A stretch of DNA of 64,000 nt from positions 11,472-75,471 of the forward strand of contig CAZVRW010000008.1 of assembly GCA_964630265.1 (NCBI GenBank). Direction: 5' to 3'. The translations under genes and the position numbers were made by a program. Numbering within the stretch: position 1 is the stretch's first letter; each line of letters starts with the position of its first letter. Positions 45,627-55,149 of this stretch are shown piece by piece. Under the pieces are notes generated by a model. That model searched no databases. It was not told the origin of the DNA and was given only the letters and a program-made list of their open reading frames with translations. The DNA is from CAZBWP01 sp964630265 (lineage in GTDB: Bacteria > Pseudomonadota > Alphaproteobacteria > Rhodospirillales > Defluviicoccaceae).

Positions 45627-46307
45627 ATGCGCATTCTGATTGTCGAAGACGACACTGCGACCGCCGAGTACCTGCGCAAGGGCCTGACGGAAAGCGGCCA
45701 CGTGATCGATCACGCCGCGACCGGGCCGGACGGCCTGGCGCTCGCCGCCGCCGGCGGTTACGAAGCGCTGGTCGTCGACCGCATGCTGCCCGGGCTGGAC
45801 GGCTTGGCGGTGATCGCGGCATTGCGCGACCGGCGGATCGCCACGCCGGTGCTGATCCTCAGCGCCCTGTCCAAGGTCGACGACCGGGTGCACGGCCTGC
45901 GCGCCGGCGGCGATGACTATCTGACCAAGCCCTTCGCGTTCTCCGAACTGCTGGCCCGCCTCGAAGCCCTGGTCCGCCGCTCCGGCAGCGCCGACGCGAC
46001 GCTGACCAAGATTGTCGTCGCCGACCTGGAACTGGACCGGCTGGCGCGGACCGTGCACCGCGCCGGCCAGCGCATCGACCTGCAACCGCGGGAGTTCCGG
46101 CTGCTGGAATACCTGATGCGCCACGCCGGCCAGGTGGTCACCCGGACGATGCTGCTGGAAGCCATCTGGGATTACCATTTCGACCCCCAGACCAACGTCA
46201 TCGACGTGCACATCAGCCGCCTGCGATCGAAAATCGACAAGGGCTTCGAGCCGCCGCTCCTGCACACCATCCGCGGCGCAGGATACGCACTTCGTGCGCC
46301 TTCGTAA
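45627..46307 (+). CDS. OmpR-family response regulator
   Basis: The 226-residue protein has a receiver domain with the acidic pair EDD at 7-9, phospho-acceptor Asp51 (VVDRMLPGLDG) and the Lys in LTKPF. A winged-helix DNA-binding domain follows (LQPREFRLLEYLMRHAGQVVTR, then NVIDVHISRLRSKID). It pairs with the overlapping sensor kinase gene. Its targets are unknown; the DegP neighbour hints at envelope stress. Confidence 0.94.
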   Translation: MRILIVEDDTATAEYLRKGLTESGHVIDHAATGPDGLALAAAGGYEALVVDRMLPGLDGLAVIAALRDRRIATPVLILSALSKVDDRVHGLRAGGDDYLTKPFAFSELLARLEALVRRSGSADATLTKIVVADLELDRLARTVHRAGQRIDLQPREFRLLEYLMRHAGQVVTRTMLLEAIWDYHFDPQTNVIDVHISRLRSKIDKGFEPPLLHTIRGAGYALRAPS

Positions 46308-47682
46308 CGCCGTTCGCACGTCGGCCTTTCGCCTCACGCTGCTTTATACCGCGGTGTTCGGCGTCTCCGTGCTGCTGCTGCTTGGCGCCGTCTCCATCTC
46401 CACCCTGGCGGTGCTGGACCGCCAGACCGACGAAACCATCGAGGCCGAAATCCGCGGCCTCGCCGAACAGTATCGCCAACAGGGGCTGGCCCGCCTGGTG
46501 GCAGTGCTGCGCGCCCGCAGCGGCGACGCCGACGACGAGGTGTATCTCCTGATCGACCCGGCGCTGCGCCCGCTGGCCGGAAATCTGCGACAGTGGCCGG
46601 CCGAGGCCCACGCCGACGGCGATTGGGTCCGCCTCACCCTCGACCGTCTGACCCCCGACGAAACGATCAGCCGCGAGGTCCGCGCCCGCACGTTCGTCCT
46701 GCGCGGCGGCTATCGGCTGCTGGTGGGGCGGGACGCCCGGGCCCGCACCCGGTTTCGCGAGACCATTCTGCAGGCGCTCGGCTGGTCGGTGGCGGCGACA
46801 GTGCTGCTGGGGATCGGCGGCGGCGTCCTGACCAGCCGGCTCGTCCTCGCCCGTGTCGATCGCATCTCCACCACCACCCGGCAGATCATGGCGGGCGACC
46901 TGAGCCAACGCATCGCCGAGACCGGCAGCGGCGACGAGTTCGACCGGCTGGCCGAAAGTCTGAATGCCATGCTCGCCCGACTCGACCACCTGATGACCGG
47001 CATGCGGCTTGCCACCGACAGCATCGCCCACGACCTGCGGGGTCCGCTGACGCGACTCAAGGCCCGCATCGAACTGGCCTTGCGCACGCCGCCTGGCAGC
47101 GACGCCGACCGTCGCGCCCTGGAGAGCGTGCTCGACCAGGCAGACGCAGCGATCGCGTTGTTCGACGGTCTGCTGGCCATCGCGCTGGCCCAGTCGGGCG
47201 CCGGCAACCGGGAGATCCGCACGGTCGACTTGGCGGCGTGCGCCGCCGAGGCGGTCGAGTTATATCAGCCGGTCGCCGAGGACAAGGGCCTCAGCCTTGA
47301 GACCACGCTGCCGGCGGCCGCGGCGCCAATCCGGGCCGAGCCGCAGTTCCTGGCGCAGGCGCTGGCCAACCTGCTGGACAACGCCGTCAAGTATACCCCG
47401 GCTGGCGGTCGGGTGACGGTCGGCGTCGAGGGCACCCCCGACGCAGTGACTCTCGCAGTCGCCGACAGCGGCCCCGGCATCCCGGCGGAGGCGCGCCGGC
47501 GGGTGCTGGAGCGCTTCGTCCGGCTGGAGGAGAGCCGGTCCTCGCCTGGCGCCGGTCTCGGGCTCAGCCTGGTTGCCGCCGTGTGCGATCTGCACGGCGC
47601 CACCCTGGATCTCGCGGACAACGCGCCGGGCCTTCGCGTCACCATCCGCTTTCCGAAGCCGGCCGACCCCGCAGATGGTTGA
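46294..47682 (+). CDS. Sensor histidine kinase
   Basis: The 462-residue membrane kinase starts at a GTG that overlaps the regulator by 14 bp. It has two membrane spans (about 14-38 and 165-185) enclosing a periplasmic domain of about 125 residues, then HAMP. The phospho-acceptor box SIAHDLRGPLTRLK carries His246. ATP-binding N and G boxes follow (NLLDNAVKYTP, DSGPGIP, GAGLGLSLV). The periplasmic part shows no known sensor motif. Confidence 0.93.
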   Translation: MRLRNAVRTSAFRLTLLYTAVFGVSVLLLLGAVSISTLAVLDRQTDETIEAEIRGLAEQYRQQGLARLVAVLRARSGDADDEVYLLIDPALRPLAGNLRQWPAEAHADGDWVRLTLDRLTPDETISREVRARTFVLRGGYRLLVGRDARARTRFRETILQALGWSVAATVLLGIGGGVLTSRLVLARVDRISTTTRQIMAGDLSQRIAETGSGDEFDRLAESLNAMLARLDHLMTGMRLATDSIAHDLRGPLTRLKARIELALRTPPGSDADRRALESVLDQADAAIALFDGLLAIALAQSGAGNREIRTVDLAACAAEAVELYQPVAEDKGLSLETTLPAAAAPIRAEPQFLAQALANLLDNAVKYTPAGGRVTVGVEGTPDAVTLAVADSGPGIPAEARRRVLERFVRLEESRSSPGAGLGLSLVAAVCDLHGATLDLADNAPGLRVTIRFPKPADPADG

Positions 47683-47792
47683 CCGCGCCCGGCAGGTGCC
47701 GACTGGAATTCCGGTCACCGATCCCGTAAGTCTGGGGTGGTACCCCTGCCACCGGCCGCCCTGCTCCCGACAGCGAACCGCGAGGCCCTTCC

Positions 47793-49625
47793 ATGACCAG
47801 CTTCGTTCACGCCATGCCGTTCGGTGCCCAGCCCGTGACCGACGGCGTCCGTTTTCGCCTCTGGGCCCCCGATCGTTCCGACCTGGCGCTGCGCCTGGAG
47901 CGCGGCGACGCGCATCGCGAAATTCCGCTCACCCCCGATGCCGCCGGCTGGTTCGACACCACCGTCACCGACGCTCGACCCGGCGATCGCTATCGCTGGC
48001 GGGTGGGCGGTGACCTGCTCGTCCCCGACCCGGCATCACGCTTCCAGCCCGACGACGTGCACGGCGCCAGCGAGGTGATCGACCCCGCCGCCTATTGCTG
48101 GCAGTTTGCCGACTGGTGCGGCCGTCCGTGGGAACAGACCGTCCTGTATGAGATGCACATTGGCGCGTTCTCGCCGCAGGCCACCTACGCCGGCGTCGCG
48201 GACAAGTTGGACCATCTCGTCGATCTCGGCGTCACCGCCATCGAACTGATGCCGGTCGCCGACTTTCCGGGACGATGGGATTGGGGCTACGACGGCGTCG
48301 CGCTGTTCGCGCCGGACAGTGTCTACGGTCGGCCGGAAGATCTGAAAGCGTTGATCGACGCCGCCCACGGCCGCGGCCTGATGGTGTTTCTCGACGTCGT
48401 CTACAATCATTTCGGGCCGGAGGGGAACTATCTGTATGTCCTCGCCCGCGAGCATTTTTTTAACGAACAGCGGTACACGCCATGGGGTGCCGCGATCAAC
48501 TACGACGGTGCGGAGTCCCGGCCGGTACGCGACTTCGTCATCAACAACGTGCTGTACTGGTTGAACGAATATCGCTTCGATGGCCTGCGGTTCGACGCCG
48601 TCGACGCCATCGACGACCGCTCGGCCCATCACATCCTCGATGAAATCGCCGAACGCGTCCACGCCGCCGTCGAGCCGGACCGGTTTGTTCATCTGGTGCT
48701 CGAAAACGATCGCAATCAGGCGCGTCGCCTGGAGCGCGGTGTTGACGGCCGGCCGCGCACCTACACCGCCCAGTGGAACGACGACATCCACCACGCGTTG
48801 CACACGACGCTGACCGGCGAAGACGGCGGCTATTACGTGGACTACGCGGGTGATCCCGTCGGCCATCTGGGGCGCTGCCTGGCCGAGGGATTTGCCTATC
48901 AGGGCGACGCCTCGACGTTCCGCAAGGGAGAACGGCGGGGCGAGCCGAGCGCCGGTCTGCCGCCGGTCGCCTTCGTCGATTTCCTACAGAACCACGACCA
49001 GATCGGCAATCGCGCCTTCGGGGAACGGATCGGCGCGCTCGCTCCGCCCGAAGCGGTGACGGCGGCGACGGCCGTCGTCTTGCTGGCGCCGGCGGTGCCG
49101 CTCCTGTTCATGGGCGAGGAGTGGGCGAGCGATCGCCCCTTCCAGTTTTTCTGCGATTTCGGCGAGGATCTGCGGCAGCCGGTGCGCGACGGCCGGCGGC
49201 GCGAGTTCGCGTCGTTTCCGGAGTTCTCCGACGAAGCGGCGCGCGAACGCATCCCCGATCCGCTGGCCGAACGGACGTTCCGCGACAGTGCCCTCGACTG
49301 GGACGAGCCCGGCCGCGAGCCGCACCGCTCCGCCCTGGCGCTCAGCCGTTGGCTGCTCGCCCTCCGCCGAGCGGTCGTGGTGCCGCGACTCGCCGGCGTC
49401 GCCGGCCACAGCGGCCGCCTTGAGCGCCGCGGCGACCGCGGTCTGACGGTGGCCTGGACGCTGGGCGATGGCGCGGTGCTGACCCTGATCGCCCATCTCG
49501 GCGCCGCTTCCGGGCCGGCACCAGCGACATGGCCGGAGGGCGACTGCATCTTCTCGACGCATCCGGACGTGGCACGCCCGGCGAACCTGCCGGCATGGTT
49601 CGTCACCTGGTTCCTGGAGACGTGA
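47793..49625 (+). CDS. treZ: Malto-oligosyltrehalose trehalohydrolase
   Basis: The 610-residue GH13 protein has the TreZ layout: an N-terminal beta domain (GVRFRLWAPDRSDLALRL) and the barrel with VLYEMHIGAFSPQATYAG and VYNHFGPEGNYL. The nucleophile Asp268 lies in FDGLRFDAVDAI, acid/base Glu304 in VLENDRN and Asp402 in LQNHDQIGNRAFGER. It releases trehalose from maltooligosyl-trehalose. treY starts 4 bp after its stop. With the glycogen genes upstream it gives a route from glycogen to trehalose. Confidence 0.96.
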   Translation: MTSFVHAMPFGAQPVTDGVRFRLWAPDRSDLALRLERGDAHREIPLTPDAAGWFDTTVTDARPGDRYRWRVGGDLLVPDPASRFQPDDVHGASEVIDPAAYCWQFADWCGRPWEQTVLYEMHIGAFSPQATYAGVADKLDHLVDLGVTAIELMPVADFPGRWDWGYDGVALFAPDSVYGRPEDLKALIDAAHGRGLMVFLDVVYNHFGPEGNYLYVLAREHFFNEQRYTPWGAAINYDGAESRPVRDFVINNVLYWLNEYRFDGLRFDAVDAIDDRSAHHILDEIAERVHAAVEPDRFVHLVLENDRNQARRLERGVDGRPRTYTAQWNDDIHHALHTTLTGEDGGYYVDYAGDPVGHLGRCLAEGFAYQGDASTFRKGERRGEPSAGLPPVAFVDFLQNHDQIGNRAFGERIGALAPPEAVTAATAVVLLAPAVPLLFMGEEWASDRPFQFFCDFGEDLRQPVRDGRRREFASFPEFSDEAARERIPDPLAERTFRDSALDWDEPGREPHRSALALSRWLLALRRAVVVPRLAGVAGHSGRLERRGDRGLTVAWTLGDGAVLTLIAHLGAASGPAPATWPEGDCIFSTHPDVARPANLPAWFVTWFLET

Positions 49626-49629
49626 CGCC

Positions 49630-52545
49630 GTGCCCCCCGCCACGCCGCTGGCGACGTATCGCCTGCAGTTCTCCGCCGACTTCACCTTCGACGCGGCGCG
49701 CTCGATCGTGCCGTACCTGGCGGACCTCGGGGTCAGCCACGTCTACGCCTCGCCGTTCCTGCGCGCCCGCGCCGGCAGCACGCATGGCTACGACATCACC
49801 GACCACAATTCCCTGAACCCGGAACTCGGCGATGACGCGGCCTTCAAGGGCTACTGCGAGGCGCTGCTCGAGCGCAACATGGGCCAGGTGCTGGACTTCG
49901 TCCCCAATCACATGGGCATCGGGCGCGACGACAACACCTGGTGGCTCGACGTCCTCGAATGGGGGCAGGACTCGCCGTATGCCGAATTTTTCGATATCGA
50001 CTGGCAGCCGGCCAACGCGCCTTTGCGCAACAAGGTGCTGCTGCCGGTATTGGGTGACCATTACGGCCGCATCCTGGAAGCGGGCGAGCTCACGCCGGCC
50101 TTCGATGCGGACTCCGGCAGCCTCAGCGTTTGGTATTACGAACACCGCTTCCCGCTGACGCCGGCCACCTACACGGTGGTGCTGGCCCCGGCGGTGGCGT
50201 GGCTCGCCGATCACGGGCGCGCGTCGCCCGAGGCGATCGCCGACTTCGAGCTGCTCGTCGCCGGCTTCGACGATCTGCGCGGCAATATCCGGTCGACCCG
50301 GCACCGCTCGGGCCGGCGCATCAAGGCGGACCGGTTGAAGCAGCGCCTCGCCGAGCTGGCACGCAGCGTCTCGCCGGTGCGCGAGGCGATCGAGGCAGCG
50401 CTCGCCGACCTGGGCGGCAGGCCGGGCGAACCGAAGAGCTTCCGGGCGCTGCACCGGCTCCTGGAGAGCCAATCCTATCGTCTCGCCTTCTGGCGGGTGG
50501 CCGCGGAAGAGATCAACTACCGGCGGTTCTTTCAGATCAACGATCTGGCTGGACTGCGGGTGGAGGTGCCGGCGGTCTTCGACGTCTCCCACCGGCTGGT
50601 GCTGGGGTTGATCAACGCCGGCCTGGTGCACGGTCTGCGCATCGACCACATCGACGGCCTGTTCGATCCCAAGCAGTATCTCACCCGGCTCCAGGCAAAG
50701 GCCAGCGAGGCGCGCGGCGGCGATCCCAGCGCCGAGCCGTTCTGGATCGTCGTCGAGAAGATCCTCGCGCCTCACGAGGGACTGCGTGAGGACTGGCCGG
50801 TCGTCGGCACCACCGGATACGACTTTCTCAATCGCGTCAACGGGCTGTTCGTCGATCCCCAGGGCGAGGCCGGGCTCACCAACGCTTATGAACGGTTCGT
50901 CGGCGAAGCGCGCGACTTCCACGCCATCGCTTATGCGGCCAAGAAACAGGCGATGGACCAGGAATTGGCCAGCGAACTCCGCGTGCTCGCCAACGAGTTC
51001 AACCGGCTGACGGAGTCGAGCTGGCTCACCCGCGACCACACGCTGGTCGGCCTGCGCCAGGCGCTGCGCGAGGTGGTCGCCTGCTTTCCCGTGTACCGCA
51101 CCTACGTCGACCAGGACGGCGCGACGACCGTAGACCGTCGCGACATCGACTGGGCGGTGGCGCACGCCCGCCGACGCAGCCAGCGCGTCGACAAGACCGT
51201 GTTCGACTTCGTCCACGGCGTCCTCACCGCCGACCTTGCCGGACGCGGCGGTCCCTACAGCGTCCGCGAGGTGCAACGGCTGGCCATGAAGGCCCAGCAG
51301 TATTCCGGACCGGTCATGGCGAAGGGCGTCGAGGATACGTCGTTCTATCGCTTCAACCGCCTGACGTCGCTGAACGAGGTCGGCGGCGAGCCGACCCGCT
51401 TCGGCACCAGCGTCGCCGCCTTTCACCGCGGCTGCCAGGATCAGGCGCGGCGGTGGCCGGCGGGCATGCTGACCAGCGCGACCCACGACACGAAACGTGG
51501 CGAAGACGTGCGCGCCCGCATCAACGTTCTGTCCGAATTGGGCGGCGAGTGGCGCGAGCGGGTGGACCGCTGGGCCATCCTGAATGGCCGCCGCAAGCCG
51601 GAGGTGGATGGCCTCGCCGTGCCGTCGGCCGACGACGAGTACCTGCTCTATCAGACGCTGATCGGCGCGTGGCCGGTGACGTGGCATGACGCCGGCACAC
51701 TCGATCCCAGTGAGATGGCGAGCTTCCGTGACCGCATCATCGGCTACATGTTGAAAGCCGTCCGCGAGGCCAAGGTGCACTCCAGCTGGATCGACACCCG
51801 CCCGGATTACGAGGACGGCCTCACGAGCTTCGTCGGCGCCATCCTGGACGTGGACCACCGCAACCCGTTCCTCGATGACTTTCGTGCCTTCCAGCGCGGT
51901 ATCGCCCTGGCCGGGATGGTGAACGGCCTGGCGCAGACCACCCTCAAGCTCACGGCGCCCGGCGTCCCCGACATCTATCAAGGCGGTGAGTTGTGGGACT
52001 TGAATCTGGTGGATCCAGACAACCGCCGCCCCGTCGACTATGCGGCCCGCGCCCGCGTCCTGGCGGAGGTGCGGGCGCTCGCCGACGCCTCGCCAGCGGT
52101 CGGCGCGGGGACGCTGCTGGACCGGTGGTCGGACGGCCGCATCAAGCTGTTCGTCGTCTGGCGGCTGCTGCAGGCCCGCCGGGAGATGCCGGCGCTGTTC
52201 GTCGGCGGAGATGGAGATTATGAGGCGCTGGAGACCATCGGTGATCGCGCCGACCACATCTGTGCCTTCGTCCGGCGGTCTGGCGGGGAAGCCGTGATGA
52301 TCGCGGTGCCGCGGCTGGTGACCGCGCTCGGCGGGCTGGAAGGGGTCCCCCTGGGCAGCGCGGCGTGGGGCCGGACGGCAGTGAGTCTCGGCGCCGGTTG
52401 GGCCGGCGCCACCGCCCGCGATCTCTTCACCGGCTCCGCGGTCGCCATTGGTGCGCACGCCGGCGCGGTCGCGGCGGCCGACCTGTTCGCGACGTTGCCG
52501 ATCGCCGTCTGCCGGCTCCCCCCGGCGACCGGGAGCGGGTCTTGA
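49630..52545 (+). CDS. treY: Malto-oligosyltrehalose synthase
   Basis: The 971-residue GH13 protein starts at a GTG 4 bp after treZ. It has ATYRLQFSADFTFD, VSHVYASPFLRARAGSTHGY, GQVLDFVPNHMGIG, nucleophile Asp339 in LRIDHIDGLFDP, Glu376 in IVVEKILAPHE and Asp620 in ATHDTKRGEDVRAR. It turns the reducing-end alpha-1,4 bond of a malto-oligosaccharide into an alpha,alpha-1,1 bond. The family is usually about 700-930 residues, so this one is slightly long. All three catalytic acids are present. Confidence 0.96.
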   Translation: MPPATPLATYRLQFSADFTFDAARSIVPYLADLGVSHVYASPFLRARAGSTHGYDITDHNSLNPELGDDAAFKGYCEALLERNMGQVLDFVPNHMGIGRDDNTWWLDVLEWGQDSPYAEFFDIDWQPANAPLRNKVLLPVLGDHYGRILEAGELTPAFDADSGSLSVWYYEHRFPLTPATYTVVLAPAVAWLADHGRASPEAIADFELLVAGFDDLRGNIRSTRHRSGRRIKADRLKQRLAELARSVSPVREAIEAALADLGGRPGEPKSFRALHRLLESQSYRLAFWRVAAEEINYRRFFQINDLAGLRVEVPAVFDVSHRLVLGLINAGLVHGLRIDHIDGLFDPKQYLTRLQAKASEARGGDPSAEPFWIVVEKILAPHEGLREDWPVVGTTGYDFLNRVNGLFVDPQGEAGLTNAYERFVGEARDFHAIAYAAKKQAMDQELASELRVLANEFNRLTESSWLTRDHTLVGLRQALREVVACFPVYRTYVDQDGATTVDRRDIDWAVAHARRRSQRVDKTVFDFVHGVLTADLAGRGGPYSVREVQRLAMKAQQYSGPVMAKGVEDTSFYRFNRLTSLNEVGGEPTRFGTSVAAFHRGCQDQARRWPAGMLTSATHDTKRGEDVRARINVLSELGGEWRERVDRWAILNGRRKPEVDGLAVPSADDEYLLYQTLIGAWPVTWHDAGTLDPSEMASFRDRIIGYMLKAVREAKVHSSWIDTRPDYEDGLTSFVGAILDVDHRNPFLDDFRAFQRGIALAGMVNGLAQTTLKLTAPGVPDIYQGGELWDLNLVDPDNRRPVDYAARARVLAEVRALADASPAVGAGTLLDRWSDGRIKLFVVWRLLQARREMPALFVGGDGDYEALETIGDRADHICAFVRRSGGEAVMIAVPRLVTALGGLEGVPLGSAAWGRTAVSLGAGWAGATARDLFTGSAVAIGAHAGAVAAADLFATLPIAVCRLPPATGSGS

Positions 52546-53016
52546 AGGATCGACCGGGTCGTTCGAACCAACCGCCGGGTGTGTCTCATGCGTCGGCATT
52601 CCCCCGGGGTCGGAACGCCTCGACACACGCTTTCCTGACAACCGTTGCGTCGGCGCGAAAACGGCTGACCACCCGCATGATTGGCGCGAACGGCGTCCCG
52701 GGTCATCGGCTCCAACTCCCCCAAGATCCAACCAGAGCCGCGCCGTGCCGCGCGGAATACGGGCATAACCTTCAAGGAACAGAATTGCGCTTTGTGTAAT
52801 GCCACAAATGCGCGAGCCCGGACTCAGAATTCGCTCGGATGTCCCCTTGACTCCTGGGGATCAAGCCTTCACTCTTTCGTTCAGCTTCAGTGGTTCGTCA
52901 GCCGGTCGCGAGGTGTGCGGCGGCGCGGTACTGCAACAACTTAGAAGAAGCGGTGGGACAGAATTCTCTCGTAAGAGTTGCTAGGCACGCCTGGGCTTAG
53001 GGGAGGGACACACGCT
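52546..53016. promoter_or_regulatory. Intergenic region before the RTX gene
   Basis: No gene is supported in these 471 bp. A dyad GCGC-TTTGTG (52787-52796) and CACAAA-T-GCGC (52803-52813) has the TTGTG-N6-CACAA form of CRP/FNR-family operators, about 210 bp upstream of the RTX gene. GGGGAGGG at 53000 is the ribosome site for that gene. Confidence 0.4.
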
Positions 53017-55056
53017 ATGCCTGTACAACCGATCGTTTTTCCAGGGATTGGCGCGGGCTCGCCGATCGGCTTTCCGACGCCCAATCCGCAACCCACAACT
53101 CCGATCAGCGGTGGCACGACAGTGCCGCAACTCATCGTCCTCGGCCCAAACGATGACGACCTCACCGTGCTCGATCGTCCGGTCGTCGTCATAGACGCGG
53201 GCGGCAACGACAGCATCACCACCGGCAGCTTCGACGATCGCATCTTCGCCGGGCCCGACGACGATGTCGTGACGACGAGCGGGGGGACCAATTACATCGA
53301 TCTCGGCGCCGGCAACGACCGCGGGGAGAGCGGCGACGGCAACGATACGATCGTCGGCGGCGATGGATTGGATACCGTCCTCGCCGGCGGCGGCGATGAC
53401 CTGATCTTTCCGGGACCGGGGTCCAGCGTTATCGACGGGGGTCCCGGCAATGATACGGTGGATTATCAGGATTCCGAAGAGCCGGTGACGGTGGACCTGG
53501 TGAACGGCGGAACCGGCGGCGACGCCGCGGGCGACCAGTATGCCAGCATCGAGAACATTAACGGCTCGGCGAACGACGATGTCCTGATCGGCGACGATGG
53601 CGATAACGTCCTGATGGGGCGCGACGGCGCCGACATGCTGATCGGCGGCGACGGCGACGACGCCGCCGCCTACGCCGAGGCCGCCAGCGGCGTGGCGGCG
53701 AGTCTGGCCGATCCGAGCGTCAATACCGGCGAGGCCGCCGGCGACAGCTATGGCAGCATCGAGAGCCTCATTGGCTCTGACTTCAATGATCTGCTCATTG
53801 GCGATGATGGGGCGAACACCATCACCGCTGGCCTGGGCGACGATATCATCGAGGGTGGCGGCGGGCCCGATCTGGTCATCGGCGGCCCCGGCGGTGATGA
53901 CATCGACGGCGGCGACGGCGGCAACAATACCGCCAGCTACATGGGGTCGCCGGAGTCGGTCACGGTCAACTTGGTGACGGGAGCGGCGAGCGGCGGCGAC
54001 GCCGAGGGCGATCAGCTCACCAGCATCCACAACCTGATCGGCAGCAACGCCACGTCCGGTCCGGGCGACGCTTTGACGGGAGACGGCGGCGCCAATCGGA
54101 TCGAAGGTCTCGACGGCGACGACAGCCTGTTCGGTCTCGACGGTAATGACAGCCTCGACGGTGGCAACGGCAACGACTCCCTGGATGGCGGCGACGCTGA
54201 CGACTTGCTGATGGGCGGGCCGGGCAACAACACGGTGCTCGGCGGCATGGGCAACGACACCGTCGTCGCGGGGCCCGACCCGGAGACCCTCGACGGCGGG
54301 ATCGGCATCAATACGCTCGACTATTCGCGGTCGAATGCCGGCGTCACCGTCAACCTGCAGACAAACTCGGCCTCCGGCGGCTATGCCAGCGGCGACACCA
54401 TCGCGAACTTCCAGGGCCTGGTCGGCTCGGCGTTCGACGACGTGCTCACCGGAGATGATGGGCCGAACACCATCACCGGCGGCGCCGGCTCCGATTTGAT
54501 CATCGGCAGCCAGGGCGCCGACATGGTGTCCGGCGGTCCCGGCGCCGATACCCACCGCTACGACGATATCAGCCACGGCGGCGACACCATCGTTGACTAT
54601 GAGCCCAACGATATCATCGACGTCTCGGCCATCGCCGATGCGGGGGTCGCGTTCGACGTGGTCGCCGACGGCTCCGATGCCGTCGTCACCGCAGACGGCG
54701 AAACCTTCCTCACGCTCCGCGACACCGATCCCAATGCCGTGACCCTCGACACCGGCGCGCCGCCACCGCCGCCCCCCGGATCGGGCGGTGGGCCAGGCTT
54801 CCCCGGATTCGGCGGCTTCCCGAGCTTTCCAGGTCTGGGCGGGTTCCCCAACCTGCCGGGTTTTGGTGGGTTTCCGACCTTCGGTGGCGGACTGCCCGGC
54901 GGCGGAACGCCCATCGGCGGCGGGACACCCATCGGCGGCGGCCCCACGACACCGGCCGTTCTGCCCTTCAGCCTCCTGTTCTCGATGGACGGGACGACGG
55001 ACGACGACCTTGATGATTTGGGTGGGGGCTCGGGCGGCGACGCATTTCTGGTGTAG
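53017..55056 (+). CDS. RTX-type calcium-binding exported protein
   Basis: The 679-residue protein is built from Asp/Gly/Asn-rich calcium-binding nonapeptides (GGxGxDxLx type) from about residue 60 to 520. At least four longer modules of the form VTVNLxxGxAxGGDAxGD...NLIGS interrupt them. A Pro/Gly/Phe-rich stretch follows at about 590-645 (PGFPGFGGFPSFPGLGG). The end GGDAFLV has the small, hydrophobic C-terminus common in type I secretion substrates. There is no signal peptide. No ABC/MFP/TolC genes are nearby. No enzymatic domain is visible, so it may be a surface or matrix protein. Confidence 0.85.
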   Translation: MPVQPIVFPGIGAGSPIGFPTPNPQPTTPISGGTTVPQLIVLGPNDDDLTVLDRPVVVIDAGGNDSITTGSFDDRIFAGPDDDVVTTSGGTNYIDLGAGNDRGESGDGNDTIVGGDGLDTVLAGGGDDLIFPGPGSSVIDGGPGNDTVDYQDSEEPVTVDLVNGGTGGDAAGDQYASIENINGSANDDVLIGDDGDNVLMGRDGADMLIGGDGDDAAAYAEAASGVAASLADPSVNTGEAAGDSYGSIESLIGSDFNDLLIGDDGANTITAGLGDDIIEGGGGPDLVIGGPGGDDIDGGDGGNNTASYMGSPESVTVNLVTGAASGGDAEGDQLTSIHNLIGSNATSGPGDALTGDGGANRIEGLDGDDSLFGLDGNDSLDGGNGNDSLDGGDADDLLMGGPGNNTVLGGMGNDTVVAGPDPETLDGGIGINTLDYSRSNAGVTVNLQTNSASGGYASGDTIANFQGLVGSAFDDVLTGDDGPNTITGGAGSDLIIGSQGADMVSGGPGADTHRYDDISHGGDTIVDYEPNDIIDVSAIADAGVAFDVVADGSDAVVTADGETFLTLRDTDPNAVTLDTGAPPPPPPGSGGGPGFPGFGGFPSFPGLGGFPNLPGFGGFPTFGGGLPGGGTPIGGGTPIGGGPTTPAVLPFSLLFSMDGTTDDDLDDLGGGSGGDAFLV

Positions 55057-55149
55057 CGCGGCCACCCCGAGCGTGTATGCTCGCCCGAGCACGTCGCCTG
55101 TGGCCGGAGTCCGCAAAGGGTGGTCGGCAGACCGATAGAAGGTGCGAAC

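Noticed and set aside
49603..52731. Minus-strand open frame of 1042 codons antisense to treY
   Set aside because: It mirrors TreY codon by codon and has no recognisable motif, while TreY has all catalytic acids.
53200..54560. Regularly spaced GGCGACGG-like repeats that look like an array
   Set aside because: They encode the RTX calcium-binding nonapeptides in frame; the spacing is set by the protein repeat.
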